Below are positions 18,342 through 26,793 of a DNA stretch of 64,000 nucleotides, piece after piece. Location: contig NZ_JAJNCX010000002.1 of assembly GCF_021026315.1 (NCBI RefSeq), positions 310,001 through 374,000 of the forward strand, read 5' to 3'. Position 1 is the first letter of the stretch. Each line of letters opens with the position of its first letter. The DNA is from Rhizobium sp. C4 (lineage in GTDB: Bacteria; Pseudomonadota; Alphaproteobacteria; Rhizobiales; Rhizobiaceae). The position numbers and the translations under genes were made by a program. The notes beneath the pieces were generated by a model. It was not told the origin of the DNA, made no database searches, and saw only the letters and a list, made by a program, of their open reading frames with translations.

Positions 18342-19591
18342 CCTCGACCGAAACCTTTCTGCGGGAGCTCTTCGACAAGGCGGTGGAGGTGGCCGACCCC
18401 ATGCGTTCGCTCGCCCGCTTCCTGCCCGAGCGGCCGGCGGGTCGGGTCATCGTTGTGGGTGCCGGCAAGGCCAGTGCGCGGATGGCTGAGGCCGTCGAGG
18501 CCGAATGGGGGCCTTGCGAAGGCCTCGTCATCACGCGCTACGGCTATGGCCGGCCCTGCCGGGGCATCGAGATTGTCGAGGCCGCCCATCCCGTGCCGGA
18601 TGAAAAAGGCCTAGCGGCAACGGCGCGCATGCTCGACCTGCTGAGGACTGCCGGCGAAGACGATTTCGTTCTGGCGCTGATCTCCGGTGGCGCGTCCGCC
18701 CTGCTCGTCGCACCCGCCGAAGGCGTCAGCCTTACCGAGAAGCAGGCGGTCAATGCGGCCCTTCTCGCCTCCGGTGCGCCGATCGACAAGATGAATACGG
18801 TACGCAAGCATCTCAGCCGCGTGAAGGGCGCGCAGCTTGCCGCAGCCGCCGATCCGGCGCGCATGCTCTCGCTTCTGATTTCCGATGTGCCGGGCGACGA
18901 TCCGGCCTTTATCGGCTCGGGACCGACCGTGGGCGATGCCTCGACGCCTGAGGATGCGCTGGCGATCCTGAAGCATTGGAAGATCGAAATTCCGCCAAGT
19001 GTGCGGGCGGCACTGTCTCGCCCGACCGGCGTGCTGGCGCCCGGTGACGCGCGCCTTTCGCGCGTCGAGAATGTCATCTATGCCGCACCCAAACAGTCGC
19101 TCGCGGCCGCTGCCGAACTGGCGGAGAGGGCGGGCTACGACGCGCGGCTGCTTGGCGATGCGCTGGAGGGGGAGGCGCGAGATGTGGCGAGAGCGCAGGC
19201 CGAGCAGGCCTTGAACATCCGCGCATCGCTCGGCCCGGGAGATCGTCCCGTCCTCCTGCTGTCTGGCGGCGAGCTTACCGTCACGCGGCGCGGCAATGGC
19301 GTTGGCGGCCCGAATGCGGAATTCTGCCTGGCGCTCGCCCTTGCGCTAAAGGGAGCGCCGGGCATCCATGCGATTGCCTGCGACACCGACGGGGTCGATG
19401 GTGCCGCGGAAGTCGCCGGCGCCGTCATCGGACCGGAGACGCTTCAGGCGGCAGCCACTGCCGGCGTCGATCCGCAGGCAGCCCTGGAGACCAATGATGC
19501 GCATCGCTTCTTCGGGGCAATCGGCGCCCAGGTCGTGACCGGCCCGACGCTGACCAATGTCAACGACTTCCGCGCCATCGCGATCGGTTGA
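18338..19591 (+). CDS. Glycerate 2-kinase, MOFRL family
   Basis: A 417-residue kinase of the GckA/TtuD (MOFRL) family that turns D-glycerate into 2-phosphoglycerate with ATP. Visible are the GAGKASARMAEAVE loop near residue 37, VLALISGGASALLVAP, NTVRKHLSRVKGAQLA, and the C-terminal MOFRL domain with LLSGGELTVT and GRGG-like GNGVGGPNAEF. It is the last gene of the unit and couples to the LacI gene by ATGA. It identifies glycerate as a probable end product entering lower glycolysis. Confidence 0.88.
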   Translation: MTSTETFLRELFDKAVEVADPMRSLARFLPERPAGRVIVVGAGKASARMAEAVEAEWGPCEGLVITRYGYGRPCRGIEIVEAAHPVPDEKGLAATARMLDLLRTAGEDDFVLALISGGASALLVAPAEGVSLTEKQAVNAALLASGAPIDKMNTVRKHLSRVKGAQLAAAADPARMLSLLISDVPGDDPAFIGSGPTVGDASTPEDALAILKHWKIEIPPSVRAALSRPTGVLAPGDARLSRVENVIYAAPKQSLAAAAELAERAGYDARLLGDALEGEARDVARAQAEQALNIRASLGPGDRPVLLLSGGELTVTRRGNGVGGPNAEFCLALALALKGAPGIHAIACDTDGVDGAAEVAGAVIGPETLQAAATAGVDPQAALETNDAHRFFGAIGAQVVTGPTLTNVNDFRAIAIG

Positions 19592-19800
19592 TGCCCCGCG
19601 CTTTTGCCAAGACGCATTCGCGCCAGTTGAAAGGTTGCTTGCAGGGCGTGCTGTGCTGGCTCCGGCGATCAAGGCGCAGATTCACGAGTTGCTGTCTTGA
19701 GGCAGTGTGATATGCAAAATTTCCAATGGCGCTGTTCCAGCTCAGCGGGATGGCAGGCCGGATATTCAAGACGCTTCCTCAAATTTCGGGATAACAACCT

Positions 19801-20040
19801 TTGACCAAGACCCCGCGCAGACCTTTGAACGCGATGGACGCCGCCGAGGCTCTGTTCAAGCCCGCAAAGAAAGAAGCCGCTCCGGCGGTGGAACGACCCG
19901 CGATTCCGAACAGCAAGGAAACGGTTTCGATCCGGCTCGACAGCGAGGTTCTCGCCTTTTTTCAGGAGGATGGCCCCGGCTGGCAGGATCGGATCAACGA
20001 TGCGTTGCGGCAGGTCATGACGAGCAGCCGGTCGCTCTAG
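19801..20040 (+). CDS. BrnA-like antitoxin domain protein, orphan
   Basis: A small protein of 79 residues from TTG 19801, or 68 from ATG 19834. The C-terminal half (VSIRLDSEVLAFFQEDGPGW then DRINDALRQVM) matches the BrnA antitoxin / ribbon-helix-helix-like family. The N-terminal half is lysine-, proline- and alanine-rich linker. The usual partner BrnT would lie just upstream, but 19592-19800 contains no plausible toxin gene, so it appears to be solitary. It may act as a small DNA-binding regulator. The family call is good; the function is inferred. Confidence 0.7.
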   Translation: MTKTPRRPLNAMDAAEALFKPAKKEAAPAVERPAIPNSKETVSIRLDSEVLAFFQEDGPGWQDRINDALRQVMTSSRSL

Positions 20041-20082
20041 CGACACCCCTGACATTCGCGACTGTCGGAAGATTTTGGTGAT

Positions 20083-20100
20083 CGCATTCTTCCGAATGCG
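20083..20100. terminator. Hairpin between convergent genes
   Basis: CGCATTC, TTCC, GAATGCG: a perfect 7-bp stem, with an overlapping longer-range pair CGGAAGA (20066-20072) and TCTTCCG (20088-20094). It lies between the BrnA-like gene and the response regulator, which converge here. It has no strong T tract, so it is only a probable bidirectional stop. Confidence 0.4.
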
Positions 20101-20104
20101 AGGC

Positions 20105-20746
20105 CTAGCCGTCGCGCCGGGTCGGTGAAACGCCTGCGGCCTTCAGGGCTCCGGCCAGTTCGACAGCGTTGCGCGCGCCCATCTTTTCAAGCACCCGGGC
20201 GCGGTGGACTTCGACGGTGCGCATGGAAATCGACAGGTCGTCGGCGATCTGCTTGTTGAGGCGCCCCTCCAGCATTCGGTTCATGACGTCGATCTCGCGC
20301 GCCGAGAGGCCTTTCAGCCGGCCGGAAAGTTCGTCGCGCACGGCTGCCTCGCGCTGTTCGACGCTGCAGCGTTCCAGGCAATCGAGCACGGTGTCGACAA
20401 GCTGGTTGTCGTTGAAGGGTTTTTCGACAAAATCGGCCGCTCCCTTCTTCAGGGCCTCGACGGCGACCGGCACGTCGCCGTGGCCTGTCAGGAATATCAC
20501 CGGCAGCGCAGTTCCGGCCGCCTTCAGGCGGTCGAAGGTTTCGAGGCCGGAGAGGCCGTCCATTCGCATGTCCATGACGATGCAGCCCAGCGGCTGCAGG
20601 GGCAGGGCCGCCAGAAGAGCCTCGCCGCTGTCGAACTCTTTCACCGCAAGCCTGCGCGAGCGAAACAGGAAGCCGAGCGAATCGCGGATGGCTTCGTCGT
20701 CATCGACCAGATAGACCAGTGCGTTTGGTTGCGCCGCCTCTGTCAT
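20105..20746 (-). CDS. Two-component response regulator, FixJ/DctR-like
   Basis: A 213-residue regulator. The receiver domain opens with VYLVDDDEAIRDSL and has the phosphoacceptor aspartate in CIVMDMRMDG, the conserved Thr in FLTGHGD and Lys in FVEKPF. The C-terminal LuxR-type HTH contains LSAREIDVMNRMLEGRLNKQ and MRTVEVHRARVLEKMGA. The start codon overlaps the end of the kinase gene (ATGA). With the neighbouring kinase it probably activates the divergent TRAP transporter in response to its substrate, as DctSR does for C4-dicarboxylates. Confidence 0.9.
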   Translation of the reverse strand: MTEAAQPNALVYLVDDDEAIRDSLGFLFRSRRLAVKEFDSGEALLAALPLQPLGCIVMDMRMDGLSGLETFDRLKAAGTALPVIFLTGHGDVPVAVEALKKGAADFVEKPFNDNQLVDTVLDCLERCSVEQREAAVRDELSGRLKGLSAREIDVMNRMLEGRLNKQIADDLSISMRTVEVHRARVLEKMGARNAVELAGALKAAGVSPTRRDG

Positions 20747-22704
20747 GCTGCGCGCTCCGTGGCTGCCTGGCCAATGGGCAGCCGCAGCGAGAAGACCGCA
20801 CCGCCATCCTCGTGATGCCTGTGCGAGAGGTGACCCTGATGCAGCTCGACGATCGTGCGGCAGATGTTGAGCCCCATGCCCATGCCATCACCTTTGCTGG
20901 TGACGAAGGGCTCGAAGATCCGGTACGCGATGTCTTCTTGAATGCCCGGACCGTGATCCTTCACCTCGATGACCTCCCAGCCGTCGCGCCCGGTGACGCT
21001 GATATGCAGGGTCTTCTTCTCCGGCGCCACGGACTGCATCGCCTCGATGCCGTTGCGCATCAGGTTGAGCAGGACCTGTTCCAGAAGAATGCGGTCGGCG
21101 CGGATCGAGGGTAGGCCGGTCTCGATTTCGGTTTCGATCGTTGCGTGATGGCTGCGCGCATCGGCCGCCAGGAACTGCGTGGTGTCGCGCACCACCGAGG
21201 CGAGATCGACAGTTTCGAACTTGGGATCGCGCTTGCGAACGAAATCCTGGATGCGGCGGATGATCTCGCCGGCTCTCGCCGCCTGGACCGCAAGCTTCTC
21301 CAGCGCGCCTACGACCATTTCCTTCGGCGCATTGGCATCCTTCAGGATGTTGAGCGAGCCGGCGGCATAGCTTGCGATGGCCGCGAGCGGCTGGTTCAGT
21401 TCATGGGCAAGCGAGGAGGCCATTTCGCCGAGAGCCACGAGCCGGCCGGTTCTCTGCAGGCTTTCCTCCTGCAGGCGGGCGTTCTGCGCCGCCTTCTTCT
21501 GCTCGGTGATATCGATGATGGAGCCCATCCAGCCCTGATGCTTGCCGGCGGCGTCGATCAGCGGCGCCTCGAAGACCTGGATGTCCAATTCCGTCCCGTC
21601 CTTCCGGCAGAAGCGGGTCTCGAAGCTCTGGTTCCTGGGGCCACCGGCATTCAGCGCAGCGTGCCGGCTCAGTGTTTCTTCCACCCGGTCCCTGGGCCAG
21701 TAAGGCATTGGCGGCAGGCGGCCGATCAGCTCGTCGGGAGCAAACCCTGTCATCCGGCAAAACGCATTGTTGACATAGAGCACGCGCCCCTCATGGTCGC
21801 GGGCCCGCAGGCCCACGGTCAGGCTTTCTTCCATTGATCGCCGAAAGGCCATTTCGGCGCTCAGGCGGGCCTCTGCCAGCCGCCTGCGGCGCGCATGGCG
21901 ATAGAGGATCAGCAGGGAAAGCATGACGAAGATCGAGAGTGCGAGAATGGCACCGATCAGCAGCCGGTAGGTGAATTCGCTGCCGACCCGGTAGCTCGCG
22001 ATGGAAAGCCATGTTCCGGCAAGCGGCGGATCGAAGGCCACCTTGTAGACGAGATCCTCATCGACCGGTTCAACCCGGGTCTTTTCAGACAGGACGGTGT
22101 TGCCGGCATCGACCAGCTGCACGGCATATTTCTGCGTGATCCACCAGGGGATCTGACGGGCGATCAGCGTCTTGACCGAGATGGTGGCGACGAGCGTGCC
22201 GCGCGTTCCGGCATGGATCGACATGTCAGTCAAAAGCTCGCCACTGATGGTGTAGAGGGGGCTGTAGACCGGCTTCAGCGTGCGCGCCGCGATCTTCGGC
22301 AGCATGGCCGGCACGCTCTCCGATCCGCTGGGGACGGAAACGACCTGCGAACCGTCCTGGGCAACGAAGGTCATGCGCAGGACTTCCGGGTTGTTCTGCA
22401 GGTGGATGCGCATGCGTTGCCGCAGACTTTCGTCGGTCACGTCGGTCTGTTCGGCTTCCAGCGCGAGCCGCTGAACAGCGTCTTCATCGGTAGAAAGCTG
22501 GAAGCGCAGCGTCTGCTCCACCCAAAGCGCGTCCGAGATCAACGTCGAACGTGTGCTCTCCGTTGCATTGCGGTTGATGAACCACAGCAGCGCCGTCACC
22601 AGGGCGACAAGAATGAACATGGTTATGAGCGGCACGACCTGTAGCAGGTCATAGCCTCCAGCCTCGTTCGAATTGTCAGTTGTCCCAAATCCCCGGTTCA
22701 ACAC
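20743..22704 (-). CDS. Sensor histidine kinase, DctS-like
   Basis: About 653 residues from a GTG at 22704, which has AGGG upstream; the frame stays open further, but that part looks non-coding. Two membrane segments flank a periplasmic sensor of about 250 residues (first LLQVVPLITMFILVALVTAL, second LLIGAILALSIFVMLSLLIL). These are followed by a PAS domain (GRVLYVNNAFCRMTGFAPDE), the phosphoacceptor histidine in SLAHELNQPLAAI and an HATPase domain with DHGPGIQ and GMGLNICRTI. The architecture matches DctS, and it is paired with the adjacent response regulator. The exact ligand cannot be read. Confidence 0.87.
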   Translation of the reverse strand: MLNRGFGTTDNSNEAGGYDLLQVVPLITMFILVALVTALLWFINRNATESTRSTLISDALWVEQTLRFQLSTDEDAVQRLALEAEQTDVTDESLRQRMRIHLQNNPEVLRMTFVAQDGSQVVSVPSGSESVPAMLPKIAARTLKPVYSPLYTISGELLTDMSIHAGTRGTLVATISVKTLIARQIPWWITQKYAVQLVDAGNTVLSEKTRVEPVDEDLVYKVAFDPPLAGTWLSIASYRVGSEFTYRLLIGAILALSIFVMLSLLILYRHARRRRLAEARLSAEMAFRRSMEESLTVGLRARDHEGRVLYVNNAFCRMTGFAPDELIGRLPPMPYWPRDRVEETLSRHAALNAGGPRNQSFETRFCRKDGTELDIQVFEAPLIDAAGKHQGWMGSIIDITEQKKAAQNARLQEESLQRTGRLVALGEMASSLAHELNQPLAAIASYAAGSLNILKDANAPKEMVVGALEKLAVQAARAGEIIRRIQDFVRKRDPKFETVDLASVVRDTTQFLAADARSHHATIETEIETGLPSIRADRILLEQVLLNLMRNGIEAMQSVAPEKKTLHISVTGRDGWEVIEVKDHGPGIQEDIAYRIFEPFVTSKGDGMGMGLNICRTIVELHQGHLSHRHHEDGGAVFSLRLPIGQAATERAA

Positions 22705-22780
22705 TTTTCCCTCGCCCCGCACCAAAAGTGACGTGATCGGGCAGCAAAGGCAAGCCCGGGAGACGGGTCTGGCAAGGCCA

Positions 22781-22794
22781 TGTGGAAATCCACA
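22781..22794. promoter_or_regulatory. Palindrome upstream of TRAP operon
   Basis: TGTGGA, AA, TCCACA: a perfect 6-bp inverted repeat about 100 bp before the dctP-like gene and 77 bp before the kinase gene. It is a candidate binding site for the response regulator in this divergent promoter region; no consensus could be checked. Confidence 0.35.
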
Positions 22795-22895
22795 ATGGAA
22801 AATCAGAAGGGGGCGCCGTATCAAACCAGCATACCGGAGCAGCGAGGGAGAGGACCTGGATCGCTGCGCCGGACTGATTGAAGGAGGACAAATCA

Positions 22896-23912
22896 ATGAT
22901 CAATCGCCGCAATCTCATGAAGTCCACGACCATCGCCGCGGGCATTCTTGCTTTTGGCCTTTCGGCCGGCATGGCGCTCGCCGCCGATCCGATCGTCATC
23001 AAGTTCAGCCACGTCGTGGCTCCCAACACGCCGAAGGGCAAGGGCGCGGACAAGTTCAAGGAACTGGCCGAAAAATACACGAACGGCGCCGTAAAGGTCG
23101 AAATCTACCCGAACTCGCAGCTGCTGAAAGACAAGGAAGAGCTGGAGGCCCTGCAGCTTGGCGCCGTCCAGATGCTCGCGCCGTCGCTCGCCAAGTTCGG
23201 CCCGCTCGGCATCAAGGAATTCGAAGTCTTCGATCTTCCCTACATCTTCCCGGACTATGACGCTCTCCACAAGGTGACGAAGGGCGCAGTCGGCAAGGAA
23301 CTCCTCGACAAGCTCGCCGACAAGGGCATCCAGGGCCTGGCCTATTGGGACAACGGCTTCAAGATCATGAGCGCCAATTCCAAGATCAACAAGCCCGAAG
23401 ACTTCCTTGGCCTGAAGATGCGCATCCAGTCGTCCAAGGTTCTCGAAGCCGAGATGAATGCGCTCGGTGCCGTTCCGCAGGTCATGGCCTTCTCGGAAGT
23501 CTACCAGGCGCTGCAGACCGGCGTTGTCGATGGCACGGAAAACCCGCCGTCGAACATGTATACCCAGAAGATGCATGAAGTGCAGAAGTTCGCCACGAAC
23601 TCCAACCACGGCTATCTCGGCTATGCGGTGATCGTGAACAAGAAGTTCTGGGACGGACTGCCGCAGGATGTCCGCACCTCGCTCGACAAGGCGATGGACG
23701 AGTCGACCGACTATGCCAACGGCATCGCGAAGGAAGAAAACGAAAAGGCGATGACCGCCATGAAGGCCGCCGGCACGACCCAGTTCCACGATCTGACTGA
23801 GGACGAGCTGAAACTCTGGCGCACCACGCTTGCCCCGGTTCGCAAGCAGATGGCGGATCGCATCGGCGCAGACCTCGTCAAGCGCACCGAGGCGGCAGCG
23901 GGAACGAAGTAA
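22896..23912 (+). CDS. dctP: TRAP transporter substrate-binding protein, DctP family
   Basis: A 338-residue periplasmic binding protein. A signal peptide of about 30 residues ends at ALAADPIVI, and the mature protein opens with VIKFSHVVAPNTPKGKGADK, the usual DctP opening. It contains the PEDFLGLKMRIQSSKV region, with the arginine that normally salt-bridges the carboxylate of the ligand, and FSEVYQALQTGVVDGTENP. ATG 22896 is chosen for AAGGAGG 9 bases upstream. It delivers an organic acid to the DctQM membrane complex. A C4-dicarboxylate ligand is likely from the DctSR-like neighbours, but related carboxylates are possible. Confidence 0.92.
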   Translation: MINRRNLMKSTTIAAGILAFGLSAGMALAADPIVIKFSHVVAPNTPKGKGADKFKELAEKYTNGAVKVEIYPNSQLLKDKEELEALQLGAVQMLAPSLAKFGPLGIKEFEVFDLPYIFPDYDALHKVTKGAVGKELLDKLADKGIQGLAYWDNGFKIMSANSKINKPEDFLGLKMRIQSSKVLEAEMNALGAVPQVMAFSEVYQALQTGVVDGTENPPSNMYTQKMHEVQKFATNSNHGYLGYAVIVNKKFWDGLPQDVRTSLDKAMDESTDYANGIAKEENEKAMTAMKAAGTTQFHDLTEDELKLWRTTLAPVRKQMADRIGADLVKRTEAAAGTK

Positions 23913-23927
23913 CCCGCAAGACCTGAC

Positions 23928-23953
23928 CGGGCCTGTCGGAAACGGCGGGCCCG
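23928..23953 (+). terminator. Intercistronic hairpin dctP-dctQ
   Basis: CGGGCCTGTC, loop GGAAAC, GGCGGGCCCG: a 10-bp stem including two G-U pairs, 16 bases after the dctP stop, without a T tract. It probably limits read-through or protects dctP mRNA, which must be made in excess over the membrane subunits. Confidence 0.5.
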
Positions 23954-23991
23954 ATTGCCAGTTTCAACGTCAGTTTCCGGGACAACGTATC

Positions 23992-24633
23992 ATGCTGCGC
24001 CTATTGGACCGGCTTGAGGAAATCCTCATCGCCTCGTTGATTGCGGCTGCCACCGTGATCATTTTCGCCTCTGTCACGCATCGCTATGCGCTGAGCGGGC
24101 TCGCATCGCTCATCACCTACGCACGCGTGCACGACTACACCCTGCTGTTCGGCATCGCCAAGAGCTCCTATTTCGGGCTGAAGGCGGTCAATCTCATCTG
24201 GGCGCAGGAACTCTGCATCATCATGTTCGTCTGGATGGCGAAGTTCGGCGCCGCCTATGGCGTGCGCACGGGCATCCATGTCGGCATCGATGTCGTGATC
24301 AACCGGCTGAGCCCGGAGCGACGCTTTGCCTTCATCCTCTTCGGCCTTTGTGCAGGTGCCTTCTTCACCGGCACGATCGCGGCGCTGGGCGCCAATTTCG
24401 TCTGGCACATGTATAGCGTCTCGTCGATCTCGCCCGATCTCGAACTGCCGATGTGGATTGTCTATCTCGCCATCCCGCTCGGGTCATCGCTGATGTGCTT
24501 CCGCTTCCTGCAGGTGGCCTATGGCTATCTGCGCACCGGCGAACTGCCGCATCACGACCACGGCCATGTCGACGGCATGGACGAGATCGAAGATGCCATT
24601 GCTCACAGCCCGCTGACACCAAAGGATCGCTGA
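23992..24633 (+). CDS. dctQ: TRAP transporter small permease, DctQ family
   Basis: A 213-residue membrane protein with four predicted helices (first LIASLIAAATVIIFASV, residues 12-28) and the central segment AQELCIIMFVWMAKFGAAYGVRTGIHVGIDVV, split around residues 64-98, typical of DctQ. The C terminus is an acidic, histidine-rich cytoplasmic tail (HHDHGHVDGMDE). ATG 23992 follows the intercistronic hairpin. It bridges the binding protein and the large DctM subunit. It is rather long for the family because of an enlarged first loop (about residues 30-60). Confidence 0.88.
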   Translation: MLRLLDRLEEILIASLIAAATVIIFASVTHRYALSGLASLITYARVHDYTLLFGIAKSSYFGLKAVNLIWAQELCIIMFVWMAKFGAAYGVRTGIHVGIDVVINRLSPERRFAFILFGLCAGAFFTGTIAALGANFVWHMYSVSSISPDLELPMWIVYLAIPLGSSLMCFRFLQVAYGYLRTGELPHHDHGHVDGMDEIEDAIAHSPLTPKDR

Positions 24634-24634
24634 C

Positions 24635-25960
24635 ATGACCGCAGCCATTATTTTCGGCGGTCTGATCGCCCTCATGCTCACCGGCATGCCGATCTCGATC
24701 GCACTCGGCCTCACCGTTCTGGCCTTCATGTATCTCATGACCTCCGTGCCGGTGGACACGGTGGCGCTGAAACTCTTCACCGGCATCGAGAAGTTCGAGA
24801 TCATGGCGATCCCGTTCTTTATTCTCGCCGGCAACTTCCTGACCCATGGCGGGGTCGCAAGGCGCATGATCAACTTCGCCTCGTCCATGGTCGGGCACTG
24901 GCATGGCGGTCTGGGCCTTGCCGGCGTCATGGCCTGCGCGCTCTTTGCCGCCGTCTCCGGCTCCTCGCCGGCAACGGTCGTCGCCATCGGTTCGGTCATC
25001 CTGCCAGCCATGGTGAAGCAGGGCTTCCCGACACGCTTCGGGGCCGGCGTCATCACCACGTCGGGTGCGCTTGGCATCCTGATCCCGCCGTCCATTGTCA
25101 TGGTCATGTATTCGGTGGCGACATCGGGCATCACGGCGACCGGGCCGGATGGCAAGGTCGTATCCGCTGCCTCCGTGGGCCAGCTCTTCATCGCGGGTGT
25201 CATTCCGGGCCTCATCCTCGCAGGCGTCCTGGCCGCCGTGACGTGGTGGATCGCCTGGCGCAATGACTATCCGCGCCTGCCGAAGGCAAGCTGGACCCAG
25301 CGTCTCGGAACGTTCCGCAAGGCGGCCTGGGGGCTGCTGCTGATCGTCATCGTCATCGGTGGCATCTATACCGGCGCCTTCACGCCGACCGAAGCCGCCG
25401 CCATGAGCGCCGTCTATGCCTTCGTCATCTCGGTCTTCGTCTACAAGGACCTGAAGCTCTCGGATGTGCCGCGCGTGCTTCTTTCGTCCGCCAACATGTC
25501 GGCGATGCTGCTCTACATCATCACCAATGCCGTGCTCTTCTCCTACCTCATGACCAGCGAGAACATCCCGCAGGCGCTGGGCGAATGGATGGTGAATTCC
25601 GGCCTGAACTGGTGGATGTTCCTCATCGCCGTCAACCTGCTGCTGCTGGCCGCCGGCAACTTCATGGAACCGTCCTCCATCGTCCTCATCATGGCGCCGA
25701 TCCTCTTCCCGGTGGCGATCAAGCTCGGCATCGACCCGGTCCATTTCGGCATTATGATCGTGGTCAACATGGAAGTCGGCATGTGCCACCCTCCGGTGGG
25801 GCTGAACCTCTACGTTGCCTCCGGCATCACCCGAATGGGGATCACGGAACTGACGGTCGCGGTCATGCCATGGCTACTCGCCATGCTCGTCTTCCTGCTG
25901 TTCATCACCTACGTCCCGGCGATCTCGACCTTCCTGCCGCGCATGCTCGGCATGATGTAG
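24635..25960 (+). CDS. dctM: TRAP transporter large permease, DctM family
   Basis: A 441-residue protein with about 12 membrane segments. Family blocks are visible: TGMPISIALGLTVLAFMY at the start, FFILAGNFLTHGG, FAAVSGSSPATVVAIGSVI, GALGILIPPSIVMVMYSV and MEPSSIVLIMAPILFPVA. It couples solute entry to a sodium or proton gradient. It begins one base after the dctQ stop and ends the operon, followed by a strong terminator. Confidence 0.94.
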   Translation: MTAAIIFGGLIALMLTGMPISIALGLTVLAFMYLMTSVPVDTVALKLFTGIEKFEIMAIPFFILAGNFLTHGGVARRMINFASSMVGHWHGGLGLAGVMACALFAAVSGSSPATVVAIGSVILPAMVKQGFPTRFGAGVITTSGALGILIPPSIVMVMYSVATSGITATGPDGKVVSAASVGQLFIAGVIPGLILAGVLAAVTWWIAWRNDYPRLPKASWTQRLGTFRKAAWGLLLIVIVIGGIYTGAFTPTEAAAMSAVYAFVISVFVYKDLKLSDVPRVLLSSANMSAMLLYIITNAVLFSYLMTSENIPQALGEWMVNSGLNWWMFLIAVNLLLLAAGNFMEPSSIVLIMAPILFPVAIKLGIDPVHFGIMIVVNMEVGMCHPPVGLNLYVASGITRMGITELTVAVMPWLLAMLVFLLFITYVPAISTFLPRMLGMM

Positions 25961-25986
25961 CCGGACACGGGTGAACCAAGAAAAAT

Positions 25987-26022
25987 GGACCGGCACCGGG
26001 GCTGCCACCCCGGTGCCGGTCC
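25987..26022 (+). terminator. Rho-independent terminator of the TRAP operon
   Basis: GGACCGGCACCGGGG, loop CTGCCA, CCCCGGTGCCGGTCC: a perfect 15-bp stem followed by TTGTTT. It closes the dctPQM unit and may also stop the convergent aldolase-like operon. Confidence 0.9.
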
Positions 26023-26133
26023 TTGTTTATGCACCATTTGGCGGAGTGGCTACCCTGTCCCGGTAAAGAACCTCTACGTCATCGCCAACGTGACCGGCGA
26101 GGGGACTGGCAGAGTGGCCCTGACCTTGGCCGT

Positions 26134-26793
26134 TCAATAGCCCGCCTTCAGGATCGAGCGTTCGCCGCGCAGGTGCCGTTCGGCGGCGTCCTTCTGGTCC
26201 TTTTTCAGGCGGCCATTGGCGATGAACTTGATGAGCCACGGGATGCGCCGCACCTTGAGGCCGGCGCCGGCGGCGAGAACGAAGCTTTCTGCGGATTTCT
26301 CAAGGATTTCGATGTTCAGCAGCAACCGTTCCAGCCCCATGCCCAGACAGATCGAAATGTCATCGAGGCAATAGGCGTTCGCGCCGTTCTGCAGGGCCGG
26401 AAAGGCGCTGCGGTCGGCGGCCCGCCGGGCAACCCGGCGTCCTTCGACGCCCAGCTGGCGGATCTGCTCGTCGAAGATCGGCGGCAGCGAGAGGTCGAGG
26501 CGAGACAGCATGCTCGTCCAGGTGAACTGGCCAGCCGCAATTGCCCCGACATCGGGGCGGGCGCCGTAGATCATGTGGTGCAGATCCATGGGCGTCCCGC
26601 CGAGGTCAGACCACACGAAAGCTTCCGGCACGTCCTGACCTGCCGTGACATGGGTCAGGACCACGGCATTCTGTTCCGGGATGCGCTGCGAGAGCGTATC
26701 GCCGGGCTTGAGGAGCCCCTTGCCGGCAAGGCGTGCGGCGGCGAGGCCGAGGGTTTCCTCTATGGCGGTGCGGGATGCGTCCATGTCCGTCAC
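26134..26793 (-). CDS. Class II aldolase/adducin-like protein lacking metal ligands
   Basis: A 219-residue protein (GTG start overlapping the upstream TGA; ATG 26784 is an alternative). It follows the class II aldolase layout: DLHHMIYGARPDVGAI then LSRLDLSLPPIFDEQI, as in L-fuculose-phosphate aldolases. However, the H-x-H metal motif expected after DVGAI reads AAGQF, and the later N-H-G position reads QNGANA. It therefore probably cannot bind zinc. A catalytically intact paralogue is encoded two genes upstream in the same operon, so this may be a regulatory or structural partner. The family is fairly clear from layout; activity is doubtful. Confidence 0.7.
   Translation of the reverse strand: MTDMDASRTAIEETLGLAAARLAGKGLLKPGDTLSQRIPEQNAVVLTHVTAGQDVPEAFVWSDLGGTPMDLHHMIYGARPDVGAIAAGQFTWTSMLSRLDLSLPPIFDEQIRQLGVEGRRVARRAADRSAFPALQNGANAYCLDDISICLGMGLERLLLNIEILEKSAESFVLAAGAGLKVRRIPWLIKFIANGRLKKDQKDAAERHLRGERSILKAGY

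Noticed and set aside
22705-22896. N-terminal extension of the DctS-like kinase by about 60 residues
   Set aside because: The extra part (many Pro, Cys and Arg) lies in the divergent promoter and covers the TRAP ribosome site; a GTG at 22704 with AGGG is a better start.
24365-25789. A 474-codon minus-strand frame opposite dctM
   Set aside because: Its translation is low-complexity His/Asp/Arg/Gly, the usual mirror of a membrane protein gene.
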